This document shows, one piece after another, positions 26,568 through 35,397 of a stretch of DNA of 64,000 bases. The translations under genes and the position numbers were made by a program. Position 1 is the first letter of the stretch. Each line of letters starts with the position of its first letter. The notes under the pieces are model-generated. The model did no database searches, was not told the DNA's origin, and saw only the letters and a list, made by a program, of their open reading frames with translations. The stretch is from Thermoguttaceae bacterium (GTDB taxonomy: Bacteria > Planctomycetota > Planctomycetia > Pirellulales > Thermoguttaceae), in contig JAFRXD010000049.1 of the NCBI GenBank assembly GCA_017441605.1, forward strand, positions 124,001 to 188,000, read 5' to 3'.

Positions 26568-28181
26568 TTGCTTCCGCCCGCGAAGTTGAGCGGACACGTT
26601 TACGAGGACGTCAACGATAACGGAGTTAAAGATTCGGGCGAGGCAGGGATTCCCAACGCGACGATCACGCTCTTGGTTCGCGACGCCACGACCGGTGAAT
26701 ACGTGGCGACCGGACGGACGACGACCACCGATTCCCAAGGTTACTACGAGTTCAACAACGTTAAGCCGAATAGGTTTTATCGTCTCGTCGAGACGCAACC
26801 CGCGGGTTACAACGACGGAAAAGACGCGGTGGGAAGTCTTGGCGGCGTCATTCCCGTGTCCGACGTCATTAGCGATATTCCGGTCAAGCCCAGCGACGAT
26901 GGTGTGAACTACGACTTTGGCGAGCTAAAGCCCGAAGACCCCCGAAAATATCCTCCGTATCCTCACGAGATCCCAGTTAAGGTTCCCAACAACACCTGGG
27001 GCGTTTCCCCGACGAACTTCCCGTACATCTACTACCAGCCGACAATTCCCGGCAGTATGACGACCCTGTACGGCGGCGGTGGTTTTGTCGACCCGTACAC
27101 CTGGCACCTTAGCACCCTGAACGACGCCTATCCCAAGAGCGAAGAGGTTGTCGGCTCGCTGGCGGGGTTCCGAAAGGAACTGGGCAACGCCACGATGCTT
27201 GTGGACAACAATTTCGGCACGGTCACAACGGTGGGCAATTCCGAGCGCTATGTCGACGCGGAATGGATTCTTCGCGACTTGGACGATTCGGCGACCGAAA
27301 CCCATTACCGCTTCGGCAAAATCGGCGCGAAGCCGATCGTCGGCGACTGGAACGGCGACGGAAAAGATTACATTGGTATCTTTGACAGCGGAAAATGGTA
27401 CCTTGACCGAAACGGCGACGGCGTTTGGAACGTCGAGGACATTTTGGCCGAGATGGGCTCGTCCGAAGATCAGCCGGTAAGCGGCGACTGGGACGGCGAC
27501 GGAAAGACCGACATCGGCGTCTTTGGTCCGCGATGGGACGACGACCCCTATCTGCTCAACGTGGAAAAGGGCCTGCCCTCCGACAACAAAGATTACGTTA
27601 CCGTTTCCTACAACGACGCCAAGAACTCCGAGAATTCCCCGACGCGAGACGCCGAGTTGCGCTCGCCTCGCTTGAGCAGTCGTAGAGTGGCGCGCCAAGG
27701 CATGGCGCAAGATCGTTTGGACTTGATCGACCACGTCTTCAAATACGGCGCGCAAGGCGACGTCGCGCTGACGGGCGACTGGACGGGCGACGGAATCTCG
27801 AAGATCGGCGTCTACCATAAGGGCGAGTGGTACTTGGATCGCAACGGAAACGGCGTCCTCGACGACGACGACGAAATCCTGCGCGGCGACGCGGTCGGCG
27901 ACGATTTCATTCCCGTCGTGGGCGACTTCGACGGCGACGGTATCGACACGGTCGGTTACTTCTCCAACGGAAGGTGGCTGCTCGACGTCAACGGCGACCA
28001 TCAACTCCAAGAATTCCATCTTGGACGCGACGGCGACAAACCGGTTACCGGCGACTGGGACGGTGACGGAAGGGACGAAATCGGCGTCTATCGCGAAACC
28101 GGCGACTCGAGCGCTCCGGTCGAAACGCAGTCGACCTTTAGCTACGACGAGACCGATTTCTCGAGCCCGAGCGCTTATTGA
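26568..28181 (+). CDS. C-terminal part of the interrupted surface protein: SdrD-B domain plus FG-GAP repeats
   Basis: 537 codons in the same frame as the preceding coding region, separated from it only by the amber codon and four sense codons. The nominal first codon is a TTG inside the conserved N-F-G-E-L motif and has no ribosome site, so this is not an independent gene. It holds a sixth SdrD-B domain (L-S-G-H-V-Y-E-D-V-N-D-N-G), a linker rich in Pro/Tyr, then at least five FG-GAP/VCBS-like blades with G-D-W-N/D-G-D-G-K/R and Y-L-D-R-N-G-D-G motifs that resemble calcium-binding beta-propeller blades. No stop occurs in the 537 codons, so the break is recent, a sequencing error, or read through. 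A strong terminator follows. Confidence 0.8.
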   Translation: MLPPAKLSGHVYEDVNDNGVKDSGEAGIPNATITLLVRDATTGEYVATGRTTTTDSQGYYEFNNVKPNRFYRLVETQPAGYNDGKDAVGSLGGVIPVSDVISDIPVKPSDDGVNYDFGELKPEDPRKYPPYPHEIPVKVPNNTWGVSPTNFPYIYYQPTIPGSMTTLYGGGGFVDPYTWHLSTLNDAYPKSEEVVGSLAGFRKELGNATMLVDNNFGTVTTVGNSERYVDAEWILRDLDDSATETHYRFGKIGAKPIVGDWNGDGKDYIGIFDSGKWYLDRNGDGVWNVEDILAEMGSSEDQPVSGDWDGDGKTDIGVFGPRWDDDPYLLNVEKGLPSDNKDYVTVSYNDAKNSENSPTRDAELRSPRLSSRRVARQGMAQDRLDLIDHVFKYGAQGDVALTGDWTGDGISKIGVYHKGEWYLDRNGNGVLDDDDEILRGDAVGDDFIPVVGDFDGDGIDTVGYFSNGRWLLDVNGDHQLQEFHLGRDGDKPVTGDWDGDGRDEIGVYRETGDSSAPVETQSTFSYDETDFSSPSAY

Positions 28182-28206
28182 CGTCGAATGGTCTTTATCT
28201 AGAATG

Positions 28207-28250
28207 AAGGAGGTTCGCGAGCGAGCGCCCGCGAGCCTCCTTTCTTTTTC
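28207..28250 (+). terminator. Rho-independent terminator of the surface-protein gene
   Basis: A 13-bp stem (28207-28219 with 28230-28242, one T-G wobble) followed by a T-rich tract up to 28249. Confidence 0.85.
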
Positions 28251-28274
28251 TCGAGAGCAAACGAGGACGGTATT

Positions 28275-29192
28275 ATGATTAAATTTGCGGTTATCGCCGA
28301 CGTTCAATACGGAGATCTCGACGACTCGATCGGTCGCTCTTATCGACAATCCTTGTCGAAATACCTCCTCGCGGCGGGCGAAATCGCGGCGGAAAACGTC
28401 GATTTCGCGCTGCAACTCGGCGACGCGTCGCAAGAACACTGGAACAATCACTTGGCGATCAAGGAACTGTTCAAGGTCGGCGAAAAAGCGGGAATCAAAT
28501 GGCGCCACGTCCTCGGGAATCACGATTTCTTGGTCTCGGACAAACGAAAACCGCGACTTTACAAAGACTTTGGGCTCAAGAAACCGGGCTACTACGATTT
28601 TGAGGTCAAGGATCCCGAGAACCCCTCGAACAATTGGCGCTTTATCGTCCTCAACGGCAACGAGATCAGCTCCTACGCCGCCGAGACGCCCGAGGAAAAG
28701 GACCTCGCGGAAAAAGAGCGCGCTCGCTGGAAGTTGGCGGACGGATCGCTGCCCGCGACTTGGAACGGCTCCGTTTCGCCCAAGCAGCTCCATTGGTTGG
28801 AAAACAAACTGAAAAAAGCGAGCGAGCAAAAAGAAAACGTTATCGTCTGCTCGCACTTTCCGCTTTTTGCGAATTCGAAATCGATGGACGGCAAGCGAAC
28901 TAAAGCCGCCTCGCTCTTGAATCTCGACGTTTACTATAGCGATATGGGCATATCCACTTGGAACGGAAGAGAAGTCCTCGAAATACTGGACCGCTATCCT
29001 TGCGTTAAGGGGTATTTCGCCGGTCATCTTCACGAGGGTTCGTACGGCGTTCGCAACAACGTCGCTCACGTTACCTTCAAGGGAATCGTGGAGACGAACC
29101 CCAACGCCTTCGCGTTCGTCGAGTTAACCCCCAATTCTATTATCGTGGACGGCAGAGAGGCTCAATCGTCGCATCAATTCGATTTCGCTTGA
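28275..29192 (+). CDS. Calcineurin-like metallophosphoesterase
   Basis: 305 residues without a signal peptide, so cytoplasmic. The metallophosphoesterase signature is complete and in order: V-I-A-D-V-Q-Y-G-D at the N-terminus (Asp, with Gln in place of the usual His of D-x-H), Q-L-G-D-A-S-Q, L-G-N-H-D near residue 81, C-S-H-F-P-L and F-A-G-H-L-H-E-G. The D-x-Q variant and overall size resemble the manganese-dependent ADP-ribose/CDP-alcohol diphosphatase group, so a nucleotide-diphosphate substrate is a reasonable guess but not shown. It lies between the surface-protein terminator and the recombinase gene and may share a transcript with the latter (49 bp gap). Confidence 0.88.
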   Translation: MIKFAVIADVQYGDLDDSIGRSYRQSLSKYLLAAGEIAAENVDFALQLGDASQEHWNNHLAIKELFKVGEKAGIKWRHVLGNHDFLVSDKRKPRLYKDFGLKKPGYYDFEVKDPENPSNNWRFIVLNGNEISSYAAETPEEKDLAEKERARWKLADGSLPATWNGSVSPKQLHWLENKLKKASEQKENVIVCSHFPLFANSKSMDGKRTKAASLLNLDVYYSDMGISTWNGREVLEILDRYPCVKGYFAGHLHEGSYGVRNNVAHVTFKGIVETNPNAFAFVELTPNSIIVDGREAQSSHQFDFA

Positions 29193-29241
29193 CTTCCGTT
29201 TTAGATACGTTTTCCGCGCCAAAGCTGGAAAGGACTTCGGA

Positions 29242-30276
29242 TTGCCTCCGCGTCGTCGTTTAGTTCCTCGAACCGTCGGTTTGGCGACGTCTCAGCGCCT
29301 ATGGGCGCGCGATTTTCTTGAGTACGTCGCCAACGAGCGGCAGCTGTCGCCCAATACGTGCTTTGCGTACAAGGGCGATCTGTTGACGTTCTATAGATGG
29401 CTCGATTCGCGCTCCATTCCCGATTTGAGCGCGAGCGATTTCTCCGATTACGCGGCGTTTCTTCGCGACTTAAAACTATCTCCCTCGTCGATCGCTCGGC
29501 GTCTGACGTCGCTGCGAGTCTTCTTGCGATTTCTGCAGAGTCGCGGGGTATTTCGGCGCGATCTCGCGGAGCTGATCGAAAGTCCCAAGCTATGGGAGCG
29601 ACTGCCGACGGTCCTCACCGTTGGTCAAATCGCGCGCTTGCTTGTGGAACCGCGGGAAGACGTCGACGAAATGTGGATTCGCGACCGCGCTATTCTCGAA
29701 TTTTGTTACGCCTCGGGGTGCCGAGCGTCGGAGGCGGTCAATCTGAAACTAGAGGACGCGCGTTTGGACGACGCCTACTGCAGATGTTTTGGAAAAGGTT
29801 CGAAGGAGCGAATTGTTCACCTCGGCGACGCCGCCGTCGCCGCGATGAGAACGTGGCTGACCGTCGCGCGACCCGTTCTCCTAGAAAAGGCGGAACAACA
29901 ATTCGCCAAAAAAAAGGAGTCGCTCGAAAGACTCTCGTTCGACTCTGTTTCCGCGCTCGAGTCGTCCCCTCGAAGAGTCGAGATCTCGCCGAGACGAAAT
30001 CCCTATGTGTTTCTCTCGCGATCGGGCCGAAAAATGCGGCGCGAGGCGCTATGGGAACTCGTGAAAAAATACGCCCTTAGAGTCGGCGCTCCCCCGACGA
30101 TCAGCCCGCACGCGATCCGGCACAGTTTTGCGACGCATCTACTGCAGGGCGGCGCCGATCTCAGGCAAGTCCAGGAAATGCTCGGGCACGAAAGCATCGC
30201 GACGACCCAAATCTATACCCACACGGAAATGTCCCGTTTAAAAGAGGTCTATCGCCAAAATCACCCGCGAGCATAG
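29242..30276 (+). CDS. xerD: Tyrosine recombinase XerC/XerD
   Basis: 344 residues from a TTG start with A-A-A-G-G-A 7 bases before it. The N-terminal SAM-like core-binding domain (F-L-E-Y-V-A-N-E-R-Q-L-S-P-N-T) is followed by a catalytic domain with the full set of active residues: Arg161 (G-C-R-A-S-E), a Lys in G-K-G-S-K-E-R, H290-A-I-R293-H294, G-H316 and the nucleophile Tyr325 (Q-I-Y-T-H-T). Xer recombinases resolve chromosome dimers at dif together with FtsK. The catalytic domain has an insertion of about 40 residues (about 215-255) not typical of E. coli XerD. No dif site was recognised. The last 78 codons are repeated in degenerate form directly downstream. XerC versus XerD cannot be separated by eye. 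Confidence 0.93.
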   Translation: MPPRRRLVPRTVGLATSQRLWARDFLEYVANERQLSPNTCFAYKGDLLTFYRWLDSRSIPDLSASDFSDYAAFLRDLKLSPSSIARRLTSLRVFLRFLQSRGVFRRDLAELIESPKLWERLPTVLTVGQIARLLVEPREDVDEMWIRDRAILEFCYASGCRASEAVNLKLEDARLDDAYCRCFGKGSKERIVHLGDAAVAAMRTWLTVARPVLLEKAEQQFAKKKESLERLSFDSVSALESSPRRVEISPRRNPYVFLSRSGRKMRREALWELVKKYALRVGAPPTISPHAIRHSFATHLLQGGADLRQVQEMLGHESIATTQIYTHTEMSRLKEVYRQNHPRA

Positions 30277-30555
30277 CGCGTTGCGAAAGAAAAACTTGGG
30301 ACGAGGCGCCGCGGGAACTCGCGAAGAAACGCGCCCTTAGAGTCGGCGCCCCTCCGACGATCGGCCCGCGCGCGATCCGGCGCGGTTTTGCGAGGCGTCT
30401 ATTGCAGGGCGGCGCCGATCTCAGACAAGTCCAAGAAATGCTCGCGCGCGAAAGCATCGCGACGACCCAAATCTATACCCACACGGAAATGTCCCGTTTA
30501 AAAGAGGTCTATCGCCAAAATCACCCGCGAGCGTAGCGCGTTGCGAAAAAACAAC
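30043..30555 (+). repeat. 260-bp tandem duplication covering the xerD 3' end
   Basis: Copy 1 runs from about 30043 to 30302 and copy 2 from about 30303 to 30555. The junction lies at a short shared GAGGCGC sequence, which fits slippage or unequal exchange. Confidence 0.85.
30303..30536 (+). pseudogene. Degenerate tandem copy of the xerD 3' end
   Basis: A direct repeat at an offset of exactly 260 bp of the last 78 codons of the recombinase gene including its stop codon; similarity continues a few bases past the stop. There is no start codon. The frame remains open but the copy differs at 21 positions, 15 of them A-to-G or T-to-C. The codons for H290, H294 and H316 have all become Arg (R-A-I-R-R and A-R-E-S), while the nucleophile Tyr is kept. 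The last ~85 bases are almost unchanged. It cannot encode an active recombinase domain. Confidence 0.88.
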
Positions 30556-30642
30556 TTGGGGCGCGACGCGCTCGAGATTTGACGAAAATTAAATTCGCGT
30601 CGAAATCCCGAGCGCCGTCGACCGCGCCCAGTCCTTAGTTTC

Positions 30643-33036
30643 TCAACGTCGTTTCAAATAGCGCAAATTGGAGACGAGCTTTGCCAACCCCTCCGGCGCG
30701 TCGTTGGCGCCTCGTTGGAAAACGCCCCGCCACTCGCCGCGATCGTCTTTCCAAAGCGCGACGTCGATCGGATCGTCTCCGATTTCCTCGTCGGAAAGTT
30801 CGACCCCGAATTCCCCGACGCGGAACGATTTCAGTTCCGACGCGACGACCCCGGTCAACTCGCCCGCTTCGTTAAAGCGAGTCGCGAAAACCCCGTTCGC
30901 GCGAACCGATATTTCGGGCGTCGTTCCCTTTCCGTCCAGTTCCAGTCGCTCGGAGTCCAAAACGATGGGATCGCCGAAATCGCTTTCCTCCGCGGCGGTC
31001 CAGAGTATCGTCCCGTCGAGAAAACGCGAAACGCACTTCCGAGGCGGGCGCGACGCGCGCTCCGCGTCGTTGTCGAACTCGTAGCTGTCGGCGACCCAAG
31101 GGGTTCTCGGCGCGAACCCGGACTCTTTCAAAGACCCGACGATTTCTTTGACCAACGCGTCTTTCTCTTCGGCGGTCGCGGTCGCGGGCAAAGAAAAGAT
31201 CTTCGTCTTACCGGAACCGCTCGAGTCGGCGAGCGAGCGCAGCGAGTCGAAATCGTCGCGCTCGACCGAACTTTCGCCGTTCATAATAATCGCGCGGTAT
31301 TTCTGGCGCCCGTAGCGCAAAAAACCGTCCTCGACGCTCCAAAGGGGTCGTCCGTCGCGAGACGAGGATCGGATTTCGTCGACGGGAATCAAATCGGCGG
31401 GAACCCCCTCGACGGCGAACCGATCGCAAATATCGCACCCGATCGTTTTATACTCCGGAAGAAGCGGATTGGCGGCTCCGTATCTCCCGAAAACGACCGC
31501 GACCGGCGAATCGATGGGCGCGTTGGAAAGAAGATTCAACATCCGAATTTTCTGGCGAATCTTGGCGACTCCCCCGTCCGCGACGATTGGGAGCAAACGC
31601 GGATCGATTTCGTTTTTGGGCGAATTCTCGTCGCGCGGATAAATATTGTGTATATGGACGCGCCCTCCCGAGGCGGCCGCGGTCCAATGTTCCCATATGT
31701 ACTCGGGAACTTGCCTCGCGTAAAACATATTGATCCAAAGCGAGTCGGTTCCCTTCGCCATGCCGTTGCGCGCGCTAAACGGCGCGTACTCGTCCGTTTG
31801 GGCGAAATCGCGCGGGGCTTTCCACCACATTATTCCGTTTTTGCGCATTTCCAAAACGTTCGGCCAAGGGTACCACGTGCAGTGAACCCCGACGAAAGCG
31901 TCGTCGCCCCATAGTTTTTTTGTCAACTCGTAGTTCTGGAACTCGTATTCAACGACTCGATCGGAGCAAAGACGCCGAAATCGATCGATCGACTCGATCC
32001 GTTCCTCGGTCGAACCGACGCGAGGTCGAAACGCGAGAAAAAGATCGTCGACCAAATCGCGATTGGGAAACTTGGCCGCGTAGGCTTGTCTCATGCGCTC
32101 CGAATACCAGAAATCGTCGAGATTGTCGTTTCGGTCGAAATGGGGGGGAAATCCCCATTCGTCTTTGGCGACGCCGTAGGCGGGAACCGAGCCGAACTGT
32201 TCGTAGAGTTTGCGCTCGAGTTCGAGCGTTTCGTCTGCGAAAAGATCGGGGTAAGAATATCGAAACGCGACGGCGCAGGTTACGAAAGAACGTTGAGACG
32301 GAAGCTCGGAGCGCTCGAACGTCGCCGAAAATTCGTTAATCGTCGTCGCGTCCGGAGCCGCGTCGGGAGCGCTCTTCGCGACGTATTGGTCGCGATTCCA
32401 CTTGGCGAAATCGGTAACGTCGACGATCGACGCGGGGTCTATATCTCCCGACTCGGTTTTATTGTACGCCCAAGCCTTGACGACGCGTCCGCCGCGAACG
32501 AAGTAAGGCGCGTTGCCGGTGTAGTGGTCCGTAAGATTCGGCGCGAGGAACCCCGTCTCCGTTGCGCCCTCGCTAAGCTCGCGCTCTTGGAAATAAAGGC
32601 GCTCCTGAGCCAAATCGGGGCGCTCCCTTTCAAAATCGTGGCGCGCGATTCGCAGATCTATGTCTAAAATGGACTTAATTCCATATTTATCGCGAGCGTA
32701 CTCGACCGCCTTCCTCGTCGTTTCGACCGCTTTCGCGTTGTCGACGAGCGAAAAATTGGATCGCAGCGTGATCGTTAAAACGTCGAACGCTCCGTAGGGA
32801 GCGACCGCGTCGACCAAATGTTTGTACTCGTCCCCCTCGAGACCAAAACTCCAAAAACACCCGACGTCGGGCGCGACGGGGCGTCCCTCTATTTCGGTCG
32901 GCAAACGATCCGGAGCGACCGGATTCAACGGGGGAAACTCTTTGGCCAAGGACGCCCCGCAAGCGAGAAGCGCCGCCGTCGCGCCGACGAGCGCCGCGAC
33001 CAAGCGACGCCCGCGAAAACTTGTTTTGTCGATCAT
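30643..33036 (-). CDS. Large secreted protein, possible glycosidase-like TIM barrel
   Basis: 797 residues from the ATG at 33036, chosen because it starts a signal peptide (L-V-A-A-L-V-G-A-T-A-A-L-L-A-C-G-A-S-L-A) and has a purine-rich A-A-A-G-A-G-A-A upstream; the open frame extends over the ompH start and that part is not coding. The first ~470 residues alternate strands and helices as in a TIM barrel and contain several conserved-looking acidic and aromatic clusters (C-T-W-Y-P-W-P-N, I-M-W-W-K-A-P-R). Around residues 480-640 a Rossmann-like segment (V-A-V-V-F-G-R-Y-G, then R-A-I-I-M-N-G-E) recalls the GATase-like domain of GH42-type enzymes. The end is beta-rich. I cannot name a family. The gene is divergent from ompH. 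Confidence 0.65.
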   Translation of the reverse strand: MIDKTSFRGRRLVAALVGATAALLACGASLAKEFPPLNPVAPDRLPTEIEGRPVAPDVGCFWSFGLEGDEYKHLVDAVAPYGAFDVLTITLRSNFSLVDNAKAVETTRKAVEYARDKYGIKSILDIDLRIARHDFERERPDLAQERLYFQERELSEGATETGFLAPNLTDHYTGNAPYFVRGGRVVKAWAYNKTESGDIDPASIVDVTDFAKWNRDQYVAKSAPDAAPDATTINEFSATFERSELPSQRSFVTCAVAFRYSYPDLFADETLELERKLYEQFGSVPAYGVAKDEWGFPPHFDRNDNLDDFWYSERMRQAYAAKFPNRDLVDDLFLAFRPRVGSTEERIESIDRFRRLCSDRVVEYEFQNYELTKKLWGDDAFVGVHCTWYPWPNVLEMRKNGIMWWKAPRDFAQTDEYAPFSARNGMAKGTDSLWINMFYARQVPEYIWEHWTAAASGGRVHIHNIYPRDENSPKNEIDPRLLPIVADGGVAKIRQKIRMLNLLSNAPIDSPVAVVFGRYGAANPLLPEYKTIGCDICDRFAVEGVPADLIPVDEIRSSSRDGRPLWSVEDGFLRYGRQKYRAIIMNGESSVERDDFDSLRSLADSSGSGKTKIFSLPATATAEEKDALVKEIVGSLKESGFAPRTPWVADSYEFDNDAERASRPPRKCVSRFLDGTILWTAAEESDFGDPIVLDSERLELDGKGTTPEISVRANGVFATRFNEAGELTGVVASELKSFRVGEFGVELSDEEIGDDPIDVALWKDDRGEWRGVFQRGANDAPEGLAKLVSNLRYLKRR

Positions 33037-33330
33037 ATGATTCTCTTTCTTTCGTCGAAATGGGTCGTCTCGTCGACCTTTGGCAAGATTGACTCCGCCA
33101 TTATTAGAGTCCAAGAGCGATCGTTTTTCAATAGAGTTCGCGGACAAGAAATTCGCGCCCGGTCGAGAAAAAATTTCGAAACGCTCTTTACACGAGTTCG
33201 CAAAATCGTCAATATGCCCCGAAACAAGGTTGGCGCGCAGAGCGCCGACGTCGCGCCCCGTAGTTGGGCGTTTTAAACAAAGAAAAAAACGAATCGTTGC
33301 AAATAGTCGCCGTTTCAAGGAGTAACCAAA

Positions 33331-34134
33331 GTGAAACACGCTAGTAAGATTTTCTCGGCGCTCTCCGGCGCCCTACTCTGCCTCGTTTGCGGTTTGGCGG
33401 GAGCGCAACAGGCGCAACAACCGGCCGCTAGCGCTCCGCAGGCTCGTCCCGCCGCGAAAAATCTTCTCGTCGGCGTCGTTGATCTTCGCGCCGTCCTGCA
33501 AACGCACCCCGTTATCGTCGATCAAATTCCCGCGCTCAGCGCCAAGCTACAAGAAGAGCAAGTCGCTTTGGGCAAGGCCAAAGAGGACGCCGACCAAAAG
33601 GTCGCCAAATTGCAGAAAGAATACAACTTGGTCATTGGAACCCCCGAGTTCGAAGACAAAGTTGGCTCCGTCCGCAAAGAATTCAGCGACGCCGAATTTA
33701 AGGCCCGCGAAGTGCAGCAAAAATTGGTCGCCGAGCGCACGCAATTGCTTTTCCGCGCCTACGAAGATCTGCAAAAATCGATCGAAGTCGTTGCCAAACA
33801 AAACGGGATCATCATCGTTCACTCCAAGATTAAAATCGCCGTTCCCGAAAACGCCGCCGTTTCTAAGGAAGTCGTGGCTCTCGAAGAGGCGGATCAAAAC
33901 ACGATCGTCTGGAATCGTCCCGAATGCGATATCACCGAGCAGGTCAAAGCTCAACTCGCCGTCGTCGCCGGGGCGCCCAAAGGAAAAGCGGAAACCGGCG
34001 GTTCTTTGAACAATCTCGGAGCCCAGGCGATTAACGCTCGCGCCGAGGCTGGAAACGCCCCCGCTCCCGCGCGTCAACCCGCCGCGACCGCCGCTCGCTC
34101 GGCCAACGCTCCGGCCGCTTCGCAACGTCGCTAG
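33331..34134 (+). CDS. OmpH/Skp family periplasmic chaperone
   Basis: 267 residues from a GTG start with A-A-G-G-A-G 8 bases upstream. The signal peptide (S-A-L-S-G-A-L-L-C-L-V-C-G-L-A-G-A) is followed by a Gln/Ala/Pro-rich spacer. The OmpH fold comes next: V-G-V-V-D-L-R-A-V-L-Q-T-H-P, a long coiled coil (about 75-150, two arms of the Skp trimer), then I-I-I-V-H-S-K-I-K-I-A. The C-terminal ~60 residues are Ala/Pro-rich and low-complexity. Skp-type proteins hold unfolded outer-membrane proteins in the periplasm. The gene precedes lpxC, an order also seen in many Gram-negative envelope clusters (skp-lpxD-lpxA), and supports an outer-membrane biogenesis role. Confidence 0.87.
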   Translation: MKHASKIFSALSGALLCLVCGLAGAQQAQQPAASAPQARPAAKNLLVGVVDLRAVLQTHPVIVDQIPALSAKLQEEQVALGKAKEDADQKVAKLQKEYNLVIGTPEFEDKVGSVRKEFSDAEFKAREVQQKLVAERTQLLFRAYEDLQKSIEVVAKQNGIIIVHSKIKIAVPENAAVSKEVVALEEADQNTIVWNRPECDITEQVKAQLAVVAGAPKGKAETGGSLNNLGAQAINARAEAGNAPAPARQPAATAARSANAPAASQRR

Positions 34135-34250
34135 AAGCGACTTTCCCGTCGCGGCGAATCTTTCGTCGCCTTTAAACAACCGATGAACGGCCGCCGATTT
34201 CGCGTCGGCGGCTATTTCTTTTCTTTATCGGATCGTCGGAGAACGAGCCT

Positions 34251-35144
34251 ATGTCGAAACCGCCCGTTATCGCGCGCGTTGAATCGATAAGACGCCAAAG
34301 AACCCTAGCGCGACGCGCCGACGTCGCCGGGTTCGGATTCTGGTCGAGCAAAGACGTCGTATTCTCGTTTCGACCCGCCGAGGACGACTCGGGCGTTCGT
34401 TTCTTCCGTTCCGATCTCCCAAAAGCCGAGCCGATTCCGGCACTCGTCTATTACCGAATAGCCAAACCGCGACAAACCAGCTTGGCCCTGGGAAACGCGC
34501 AAGTCGATATGGTGGAACACGCGTTGGCCGCTCTAAAAGGCGCGGGTATCGACAATTGCGATATCGTCGTCGACGCGCCGGAAGCCCCGGGCATGGACGG
34601 TTCCGGAGCGCCCTTTTTCGACGCCTTTCTCGAGGCGGGAATCGTCGAGCAAAAAAGGGAAAAGCCGCGCTTGAAAGTCGTTGTCGAGGGCGAGTTTATC
34701 GACGAGTCGTCGACGAACGGCGCCAAAATCGTCGCGCGTCCGCGCGAGGACGGACAAACGGTTTTCAGATACGATTTGCGCTACGACGTCCCCGGCGCGA
34801 TTCCGAATCAAACGGCGACGTTCGTTTGGAATCGGAATCCTCTCGATTTTCGACGCGAGATCGCGACCTGCAGAACGTTTCTCTCCTACGAAGAGGCGAC
34901 CTATTTGCGCGAGCAAGGAATTTGCGAAAGGGTCGGAACAAAAGACGTCCTCGTGTTTGGAAAGGACGGTCCGATCGACAATAGCCCGCGTTTCGACAAC
35001 GAGTGCGCGCGGCACAAGATTCTCGACATGATCGGCGATTTTTCTCTGACCTCGTTCGATCTAGAGGGCGAATTTTGGGCGACTAAGACCGGCCATCAGC
35101 AAAACGCGAAAGCGCTTTTGAGGGCGCTGGAAAATATCGCCTAG
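34251..35144 (+). CDS. lpxC: UDP-3-O-acyl-N-acetylglucosamine deacetylase LpxC
   Basis: 297 residues; catalyses the committed, zinc-dependent deacetylation step of lipid A synthesis in the cytoplasm. The family motifs are present in order: V-E-H-A-L-A-A-L (first zinc His near residue 89), P-G-M-D-G-S-G-A-P-F, the second-domain F-L-S-Y-E-E-A segment, then N-S-P-R-F-D-N-E-C-A-R-H-K-I-L-D (zinc His and Asp near 254-258) and G-H282-Q-Q-N, the catalytic His. The first strand (usually G-V-G-L-H-S-G) is altered to G-F-G-F-W-S-S. The gene lies between ompH and a Gfo/Idh oxidoreductase. A short degenerate copy of the last codons follows. Confidence 0.93.
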   Translation: MSKPPVIARVESIRRQRTLARRADVAGFGFWSSKDVVFSFRPAEDDSGVRFFRSDLPKAEPIPALVYYRIAKPRQTSLALGNAQVDMVEHALAALKGAGIDNCDIVVDAPEAPGMDGSGAPFFDAFLEAGIVEQKREKPRLKVVVEGEFIDESSTNGAKIVARPREDGQTVFRYDLRYDVPGAIPNQTATFVWNRNPLDFRREIATCRTFLSYEEATYLREQGICERVGTKDVLVFGKDGPIDNSPRFDNECARHKILDMIGDFSLTSFDLEGEFWATKTGHQQNAKALLRALENIA

Positions 35145-35156
35145 AGCGAGTTCAGA

Positions 35157-35210
35157 GCGACTAAAACCGACCGGCGACAAAACGCGAGCGCGCTTTTGCG
35201 CGCGCCGGGC
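35157..35210 (+). pseudogene. Degenerate tandem copy of the lpxC 3' end
   Basis: About 54 bases that repeat 35079-35131 at an offset of 78 bp, just after the lpxC stop. The copy reads T-K-T-D-R-R-Q-N-A-S-A-L-L-R-A-P where the gene has T-K-T-G-H-Q-Q-N-A-K-A-L-L-R-A-L, so the catalytic His codon has become Arg. Weaker similarity also extends upstream of it (C-T-A-G-A-G with G-C-G-A). There is no start and the copy decays after the Leu-Arg-Ala codons. Confidence 0.75.
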
Positions 35211-35397
35211 CCTCCTCGATTGCCGAACCGTTCTCCTCTATTCGGTTCTCGCGACCGTTCTCCGTCGCATATTGCTCTTTTTCCGAACCCAAAAAAACGC
35301 TATGATGACCGCGTCGTCGGGGATATCGACGGCGCGACGACCGTTTTCGTCGTCCGGCGTCCCGGCGATTATCGAGTTCGGAAAAGGATTGAGCGTA

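Noticed and set aside
26925..29069. Long open frame on the minus strand (714 codons)
   Set aside because: It is antisense to the FG-GAP repeats and the metallophosphoesterase gene; codon bias of the real genes keeps the opposite strand open. The predicted protein has no family features.
30043..30555. Diversity-generating retroelement template/variable repeat pair
   Set aside because: Adenine changes are frequent in the xerD copy, but T-to-C and other changes also occur, they are not random at A positions, and there is no reverse transcriptase gene in the window.
30715..31914. 399-codon plus-strand frame
   Set aside because: Antisense to the secreted protein at 30643-33036; Arg-rich and without domain features.
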